NCBI RefSeq assembly: GCF_019091135.1
Contig: NZ_JAGXJW010000028.1
Location: 38,191-102,190, forward strand
Reading direction: 5' to 3'
From: Cohnella sp. GbtcB17
Lineage (GTDB): Bacteria > Bacillota > Bacilli > Paenibacillales > Paenibacillaceae
Length of the DNA stretch: 64,000 bases
In this document: in pieces, positions 59,533-64,000 of the stretch
How the letters are laid out: each line of letters starts with the position of its first letter
How positions within the stretch are numbered: the first letter of the stretch is position 1
The notes under the pieces: generated by a model
The model's database searches: none
What the model was told of the DNA's origin: nothing
The model's input: only the letters and a program-made list of their open reading frames with translations
Translations under genes and position numbers: made by a program

Positions 59533-60306
59533 ATGAGTCGATTCGAAGGAAAGAAGGCGATCGTCACCGGCGGCGCGACCGGCATCGGACTCGCGACGGC
59601 CAAGCTATTGGCGACCGAAGGGGCGAACATCGTCATCGCGGGCCGGGATGAGGGGCGCGGGGCGACAGCTCTGGCAGAGCTTAAGGCAATCGGCGGGAAC
59701 CCGCTGTTCGTGAAGACTGATATCAGCAGCGAGGACGCCGTACGGCACTTGATCGGTCGTACGATGGCGCATGCGGGACGGATCGACGTGCTGGTTAACA
59801 ACGCCGCGATGTTTTACGAGAGCGATTTCCTGCAGGAGACGACGGACCGCTGGCGCGCGGTGTTCGACACGATCGTGAACGGCGCCTACTGGTGCACGCG
59901 CGAAGCAGCGTTCGCGATGAAGGAGCAGGGCGGCGGCGTCATCGTCAACGTCTCCTCGATCAACGGGGTCCGCGCCTTGAATCGGTCCAGTCACTACAAT
60001 TCGGCCAAGGGCGCGCTCGATCAACTGACCCGATGCACGGCGGCCGAGCTGTCGCCTCACGGCATCCGGGTGAACGGCGTAGCGCCGGGCTTTATCGATA
60101 CGGGATTGTCCGTCGTCGGCGGCGAGAACGAATTGGAGACAGAGTGGTTCAAACGTTATTACGTAGGGGAGCGCAAAATTCCGCTGGCACGCCCCGGCCA
60201 GTCCGAAGAAGTGGCGGCGGTGATCGCTTTCCTTGCCTCGGAAGCGGCTTCGTACATACAGGGCGCGATCGTGCCCGTCGACGGGGGATTATCGATTACG
60301 TTTTAG
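59533..60306 (+). CDS. Short-chain dehydrogenase/reductase
   Basis: 257 aa from ATG 59533 behind GGGGAGGCG. Cofactor loop TGGATGIG (residues 12-19), NNAA motif (VLVNNAAMFYE), catalytic Ser in VSSINGV, Tyr155 and Lys159 (YNSAK), and the C-terminal IQGAIVPVDGGLSI. Classical SDR, NAD(P)-dependent. In pathways with an enolase-superfamily dehydratase and FAH-fold hydrolase, such an SDR can oxidise a 2-keto-3-deoxy sugar acid. Confidence 0.92.
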   Translation: MSRFEGKKAIVTGGATGIGLATAKLLATEGANIVIAGRDEGRGATALAELKAIGGNPLFVKTDISSEDAVRHLIGRTMAHAGRIDVLVNNAAMFYESDFLQETTDRWRAVFDTIVNGAYWCTREAAFAMKEQGGGVIVNVSSINGVRALNRSSHYNSAKGALDQLTRCTAAELSPHGIRVNGVAPGFIDTGLSVVGGENELETEWFKRYYVGERKIPLARPGQSEEVAAVIAFLASEAASYIQGAIVPVDGGLSITF

Positions 60307-60321
60307 AAAGGGAGAGTTGCG

Positions 60322-60636
60322 ATGCCGATTGACGAGTGGCAGCAGATCAATCCGCTTATTCGCCGCAAAATATTTCCTCCTGGAGATCGGCTGATGAGCA
60401 TGGCGATTGAATTTAAAAAGGGCGGGATCGGCCCGGAGCACGCGCATCCGCACGAGCAGCTGGGCTATGTCGTGTCCGGGAAAATCCGGATGCTGCTGGA
60501 CGGAGTCGAGATCGTCGCTTCGGCGGGGGAGCAGGTCGTCGTTCCGGGCGGCGTCTCTCATGCGGTCGAAGCGCTGGAAGATTCGCTGGTGCTGGAAGTT
60601 TTCACTCCTTTGCGGGAGGATTTGCTCGGAAGCTAA
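60322..60636 (+). CDS. Cupin domain protein, KdgF-like
   Basis: 104 aa behind GAAAGGGAGAG. Single small cupin with metal ligands in HAHPHEQLGYVVSGKIRM and a later His in PGGVSHAVEAL. The architecture matches KdgF-type proteins, which help convert unsaturated uronates from pectin or alginate into linear ketouronates; many other small cupins look alike. Fifteen bp after the SDR. Confidence 0.8.
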   Translation: MPIDEWQQINPLIRRKIFPPGDRLMSMAIEFKKGGIGPEHAHPHEQLGYVVSGKIRMLLDGVEIVASAGEQVVVPGGVSHAVEALEDSLVLEVFTPLREDLLGS

Positions 60637-60659
60637 CGATAAATAGAGGAGCTGGTCTT

Positions 60660-61781
60660 ATGAAAATTACCGAGGTCGAAGCGATTTATTTGAGCATTCC
60701 CGACCTGGACGCCGAGCAATGCGACGGCACGCAGGATACGCTCGTCATACGCATCCATACGGACGAAGGCATCGTGGGCGTCGGCGAGGTCGACTCGTCG
60801 CCGCTGGTCGCCAAGGCCGTCGTGGAGGCGCCCGCCTCGCATTCGATCGCGACGGGTCTTCGAAGCTTGTTGATCGGGGAAAATCCGATCGAGATCGAGC
60901 GGCTGTGGGACAAAATGTACCGCGGTACGATCTACTTCGGCCGCACCGGTCCCGCGTTGCACGCGATCAGCGGCGTGGATATCGCGCTGTGGGACATTTT
61001 GGGCAAGACGATGAACCGGCCGGTGTGCGAAATGATGGGCGGCGTATTCAATCGAAAGCTTAAAGCTTATGCGAGCGCCCTGATGCCCGAGACGATCGAC
61101 GAAGCGGCGGCCATGGCCGAGCGGTACGCCAAGCTGGGCTATAAAGCGATGAAGTTCGGCTGGGGACCGATCGGCCGGGACGCCAAGTTCGACGAAGCGC
61201 AGATCAAGGCGATCCGCGATGCCGTCGGAGACGAGGTCGACGTCATGATCGACGCGGGGCTCGCCTGGGATCTGAAGGGCGCGCTGCGCATGGCGGAGGT
61301 GTATGAGCGGTACGGCGTCTACTGGCTGGAGGAACCCGTTCACTCGAACGATATCGCCGGTTATCGCGCGCTCGCGGACCGCAGCCGCATCTCCATCGCG
61401 GGCGGGGAGCAGGAGAGCGGACGGATGGCATTCCAGCGGCTTTTGGACGAGGGGCATCTTGATATCATTCAGCCGGATCTCGCCCGCGTCGGCGGCTTGA
61501 CCGAAGGCAAGCGCATCGCTTACCTGGCTTACGACCGGCATAAGAAGGTCGTGCCCCATGCCTTCAAGACGGGGATCCTCGTCGCGGCGAGCACGCATTT
61601 TGCGGCGGCCATTCCGAACGGCTTTATGATCGAATACACCGTATCCGACTCGCCGCTCGCGCGTGATCTGGTGAGTCGGGAGATCGAATTCAAGGACGGC
61701 TATGTCACCGTGCCGACGGACCGGCCGGGACTCGGCATCGAGATCGACGAGCAAGTGCTGAGCCGCTACAGAGTCCAATAG
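60660..61781 (+). CDS. Enolase-superfamily dehydratase (mandelate racemase/muconate lactonizing type)
   Basis: 373 aa behind AGAGGAGC. N-terminal capping domain and C-terminal modified TIM barrel. Metal ligands Asp198 (VMIDAG), Glu224 (WLEEP) and Glu250 (AGGEQE) are in place, with base candidates Lys162/Lys165 (YKAMKFGWG) and the Asp273-His300 pair (IQPDLARVGG; VPHAFKTG). This fits sugar-acid dehydratases of the MR subgroup. The exact acid cannot be told. It is the probable central enzyme of the operon. Confidence 0.9.
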   Translation: MKITEVEAIYLSIPDLDAEQCDGTQDTLVIRIHTDEGIVGVGEVDSSPLVAKAVVEAPASHSIATGLRSLLIGENPIEIERLWDKMYRGTIYFGRTGPALHAISGVDIALWDILGKTMNRPVCEMMGGVFNRKLKAYASALMPETIDEAAAMAERYAKLGYKAMKFGWGPIGRDAKFDEAQIKAIRDAVGDEVDVMIDAGLAWDLKGALRMAEVYERYGVYWLEEPVHSNDIAGYRALADRSRISIAGGEQESGRMAFQRLLDEGHLDIIQPDLARVGGLTEGKRIAYLAYDRHKKVVPHAFKTGILVAASTHFAAAIPNGFMIEYTVSDSPLARDLVSREIEFKDGYVTVPTDRPGLGIEIDEQVLSRYRVQ

Positions 61782-61794
61782 GAGGAAAACGCGC

Positions 61795-62805
61795 ATGACG
61801 CAAACGATGCGGGCGCTGGTCTACGAAGGACCGCGGCTGATGAACATGAGGACGCTGCCGGTGCCGGAACCGGCGTCGGGTGAAGTGCTGGTGAAGATCG
61901 AGCGGGTTGGCATTTGCGGCTCCGAGCTGAGCGGCTATCTGGGGCACAACTCGCTGCGCAAGCCTCCGCTCGTGATGGGCCATGAATTCGCAGGCACGGT
62001 CGCGGCGACGGGCGAGGGCGCGTCGCGCTTCAAGCCCGGCGATCGGGTGGCGGTCAATCCGCTGCAAACCTGCGGCCGTTGCAGGGATTGTCTCAGCGGC
62101 GAAGCGCAGCTGTGCCCGGATCGCAAGCTGCTCGGTGCGCATCTGCCCGGCGCGTTCGCCGAATACGCCGTCGTAGCGGAATCCAACGTTTATGCCATGC
62201 CGGACGGATTGTCCTTCGACCTGGCCGCCATGGCCGAGCCGCTGGCATGCGCCGTCCATCTGTGCCGGCTTATCTCGCTGCGGCCGGATGACCGGCTGCT
62301 CGTGATGGGCGCCGGACCGATCGGCTTGTTCGCGGTCGCGGCGGCGAGGCTGATCGGCGTGCGCGAAGTCGTCGTCGCCGATCTGAATGCCGACCGGCTG
62401 CGGATCGCAGCCGAGCTTGGCGGCATCCCCGCGAACGGCGACGCCGAGATCGAACGGTTAAAGCCCGCCGAAGGCTTCGAGGCGGCGGTCGACGCCGTCG
62501 GCTTGCAAGCGACGCGGCTGCGCTGCATCGCCTCGGCGCGCAGGGGGGCGCGTATCGGCTTTACCGGACTGCACGAAGCGGACAGTACGCTGCCCGTCAA
62601 TACAGTCATCCGCGAAGAACTGAAGCTGCTGGGCGCCTTCGCCTACGATCCGCAGGACTTCAAGCAAGCGCTTCGGTGGATCGCGGAGGGCAAGGTCGAT
62701 CTGCTGCCGTGGACGATACACCGGCCGCTCGAGCAGGGCGGCGAATGCTTCGAGATGTTGATTGGCGGCCCGGGCTCGATCGCGAAGATTTTGCTGCAGC
62801 CTTAA
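61795..62805 (+). CDS. Zinc-dependent alcohol dehydrogenase (sorbitol/threonine DH type)
   Basis: 336 aa behind AGGAGGAAAA. Catalytic zinc ligands Cys41 (GICGSE), His63-Glu64 (GHEFAG), structural zinc Cys cluster CGRCRDC...C (near residues 97-111), and the Rossmann loop VMGAGPIGLFAVAAARLIG. Medium-chain dehydrogenase that oxidises a polyol or hydroxy-acid with NAD(P). Thirteen bp after the dehydratase. Confidence 0.92.
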   Translation: MTQTMRALVYEGPRLMNMRTLPVPEPASGEVLVKIERVGICGSELSGYLGHNSLRKPPLVMGHEFAGTVAATGEGASRFKPGDRVAVNPLQTCGRCRDCLSGEAQLCPDRKLLGAHLPGAFAEYAVVAESNVYAMPDGLSFDLAAMAEPLACAVHLCRLISLRPDDRLLVMGAGPIGLFAVAAARLIGVREVVVADLNADRLRIAAELGGIPANGDAEIERLKPAEGFEAAVDAVGLQATRLRCIASARRGARIGFTGLHEADSTLPVNTVIREELKLLGAFAYDPQDFKQALRWIAEGKVDLLPWTIHRPLEQGGECFEMLIGGPGSIAKILLQP

Positions 62806-62829
62806 ATATGGAGAAAGAAGGAATGGACT

Positions 62830-63738
62830 TTGAAGCTGGTCAACTATTGGGGCGACAACGGCGAGCTGAGGCTGGGCGTCGTCCGTAACGATCGCTTGCT
62901 GGACATAGGCCGTCTGACTGCGGGCGCTCAGATGGAGCGGCCCGTACGATCGACCGACGATCTGATCGCTTTGGGCAACGCAGGACTCGCGGCGCTCGCC
63001 GCTTGCATCGAAGAAGCGCTTCGCGACGAATCGAAGGTACAAGCGTACTCGCGAGACCTCGAGAAAGCGAGCTTGGCGCCTTGCGTTGCCAAGCCGGGGA
63101 AGATCCTTTGCGTCGGCTTAAACTATAGGAAGCACGCTGAAGAAACCAACTCCCCGATCCCGGCCTATCCGATTCTTTTCAATAAATTCGCCAACGCGCT
63201 GACCGCCCACGATACGCCTGTCCGCGTCCCGAACGTCACCTCCAAAATGGACTACGAAGCAGAGCTCGCCATCGTTATTGGCAAAACCGCCTTTAACGTG
63301 AATGAGGACGAGGCGCTGGACTACGTATTTGGGTATTGCGCGGCGAATGATTTTTCCGCACGGGATTTGCAGCTGCGCACCTCCCAATGGCTGCTCGGCA
63401 AAAGCCTGGACGGCTTTTGTCCGCTCGGGCCCTGGCTCGTCACTGCGGACGAGGTGGGCGACCCGAACCGGCTGGAAATCCAGAGCTTCGTGAACGGAGA
63501 CCTGAGGCAAAACTCCAACACGAGCGACATGATCTTCGATTGCAAGACGATCGTCAGCTACGCGAGCCGGCATATGACGCTGCAGCCGGGCGACGTCATC
63601 CTGACCGGGACGCCCGAAGGCGTAGTGATGGGCTATCCGGAAGAACGCCAGGTTTACTTGAAGGCCGGCGATCGGGTCGAGATCCGGATTGAGAAGCTCG
63701 GTTCGTTGAGCAACGTTCTGGTCGGATCGGCAGAATAG
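62830..63738 (+). CDS. Fumarylacetoacetate hydrolase family protein
   Basis: 302 aa from TTG 62830 behind AGAAGGAATGG. FAH-fold core: KILCVGLNYRKHAEET, metal-binding DYEAELAIVIGK, the central GYCAANDFSARDLQ, and ILTGTPEGVVMG. Family members hydrolyse or decarboxylate 2,4-diketo acids. Combined with an enolase-type dehydratase, an SDR and a Zn-ADH, it resembles the non-phosphorylated deoxy-sugar-acid pathway (L-fuconate type), where a FAH-fold enzyme splits a 2,4-diketo-3-deoxy acid. Last gene of the operon. Confidence 0.9.
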   Translation: MKLVNYWGDNGELRLGVVRNDRLLDIGRLTAGAQMERPVRSTDDLIALGNAGLAALAACIEEALRDESKVQAYSRDLEKASLAPCVAKPGKILCVGLNYRKHAEETNSPIPAYPILFNKFANALTAHDTPVRVPNVTSKMDYEAELAIVIGKTAFNVNEDEALDYVFGYCAANDFSARDLQLRTSQWLLGKSLDGFCPLGPWLVTADEVGDPNRLEIQSFVNGDLRQNSNTSDMIFDCKTIVSYASRHMTLQPGDVILTGTPEGVVMGYPEERQVYLKAGDRVEIRIEKLGSLSNVLVGSAE

Positions 63739-63777
63739 AAGCGCTTAAGCGAGAGAAGTTTCAAATAAGTTAAGTAT

Positions 63778-63824
63778 GCGGCGCATGTTGACCTTCGCTG
63801 GGAGGAGGGGCATGCGTCGTTTTT
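63778..63824 (+). terminator. Terminator of the sugar-acid operon
   Basis: GCGGCGCATG (63778-63787) pairs with CATGCGTCGT (63811-63820) with two G-U pairs, followed by TTTT. Loop of 23 nt. Confidence 0.7.
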
Positions 63825-63855
63825 CGTCTCGTTTCAGATCGACGGTACGCCGCGA

Positions 63856-63884
63856 TTGCCGCTCCACTGCCCTGCTGATATAAT
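63856..63884 (+). promoter_or_regulatory. Sigma-A promoter of lepA
   Basis: TTGCCG (63856-63861), 17 bp, TATAAT (63879-63884), 52 bp before the lepA start. Confidence 0.7.
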
Positions 63885-63936
63885 AGATGGGATAGCCGGA
63901 CAACGGCATGTATCGGTGGAGGTAAGGACAAAGAAC

Positions 63937-64000
63937 ATGGCAGACATCCAACACAAGCAGAGCCATATTCGCAATTTTTGCATCATTGCGCATATCGACC
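63937..64000 (+). CDS. lepA: Elongation factor 4 (LepA), 5' end
   Basis: Only the first 21 codons are in the window. ATG 63937 follows GTGGAGGTAAGG. The sequence begins MADIQHKQSHIRNFCIIAHID, the LepA N-terminus running into the G1 region of the translational GTPase. LepA closes the conserved block after spoIIP-yqxA in B. subtilis. Confidence 0.92.
   Translation, partial: MADIQHKQSHIRNFCIIAHID

Noticed and set aside
63745..63993. Reverse-strand 82-residue protein before lepA
   Set aside because: It overlaps the operon terminator, the lepA promoter and the lepA start and shows no family likeness.
1..64000. tRNA, rRNA, insertion sequences, prophage or defence genes
   Set aside because: Both strands were scanned by eye; no cloverleaf, transposase, integrase, phage structural or restriction/CRISPR proteins were recognised.

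Overview
The window comes from an endospore-forming, high-GC member of the Bacillales. Paenibacillaceae of the Cohnella/Paenibacillus type is the likeliest source. This is inferred from gpr, spoIIP and yqxA-type sporulation genes, a leucyl-tRNA synthetase T-box, strong Shine-Dalgarno sites, GC-rich codon use, and a gene order that follows the Bacillus subtilis block yqeG-yqeH-aroE-yhbY-nadD-yqeK-rsfS-yqeM-comER-comEA-comEB-comEC-holA-rpsT-gpr-spoIIP-yqxA-lepA. No rRNA, tRNA, insertion sequence, prophage or CRISPR array was seen.

The conserved block is present almost complete and in order, but accessory modules interrupt it. (1) 1-722: the end of a transglutaminase-like membrane protein. (2) 763-7097: the ribosome assembly, NAD, shikimate and methyltransferase operon, yqeG to yqeM. 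(3) 7098-10582: a 51-bp repeat array, an MMPL exporter and its divergent TetR gene. (4) 10579-13409: leuS with promoter, T-box and terminator. (5) 13470-18434: comER (reverse) and comEA-comEB-comEC. (6) 18594-20371: an ECF sigma factor with an apparent self-controlled promoter, and its membrane anti-sigma factor. (7) 20575-21612: holA.

(8) 21622-34135: a fatty-acid beta-oxidation cluster. fadR-etfB-etfA run leftward; an Fe-S oxidoreductase, fadN, fadA, fadE, a long-chain acyl-CoA ligase and a hotdog thioesterase run rightward. A near-consensus FadR operator lies between the two arms. Electrons would pass from the acyl-CoA dehydrogenase to EtfAB and then to the membrane Fe-S protein. (9) 34227-35691: rpsT and gpr, whose promoters appear to share one -10 region on opposite strands. 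(10) 35782-49945: a second 51-bp array, then a carbohydrate island with a YesM/YesN two-component pair, two ABC permeases, a LacI regulator, a secreted RCC1-like protein, an intracellular GH113 mannanase-like enzyme, a cellobiose/mannobiose 2-epimerase-like enzyme, a GH130 mannosylglucose phosphorylase-like enzyme, and a solute-binding lipoprotein. Together they make a route for importing and phosphorolytically degrading beta-manno-oligosaccharides. No transport ATPase is encoded here.

(11) 50123-52292: a third 51-bp array, spoIIP and yqxA. (12) 52425-56466: an HD-GYP protein, a Crp/Fnr regulator and a MutS2-like ATPase lacking the Smr nuclease domain. (13) 56591-56794: a fourth 51-bp array. 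(14) 56868-63738: a GntR-controlled divergent cluster for an acid sugar or related carbohydrate (mutarotase-like protein, PIG-L deacetylase, SDR, cupin, enolase-superfamily dehydratase, zinc alcohol dehydrogenase, fumarylacetoacetase-fold hydrolase). (15) 63937-end: the start of lepA.

The feature most likely to be undescribed is the set of four intergenic tandem arrays (7186-7596, 35782-36084, 50123-50377, 56591-56794). All have a 51-bp period, fall into two sequence families, and lie just downstream of an intrinsic terminator.
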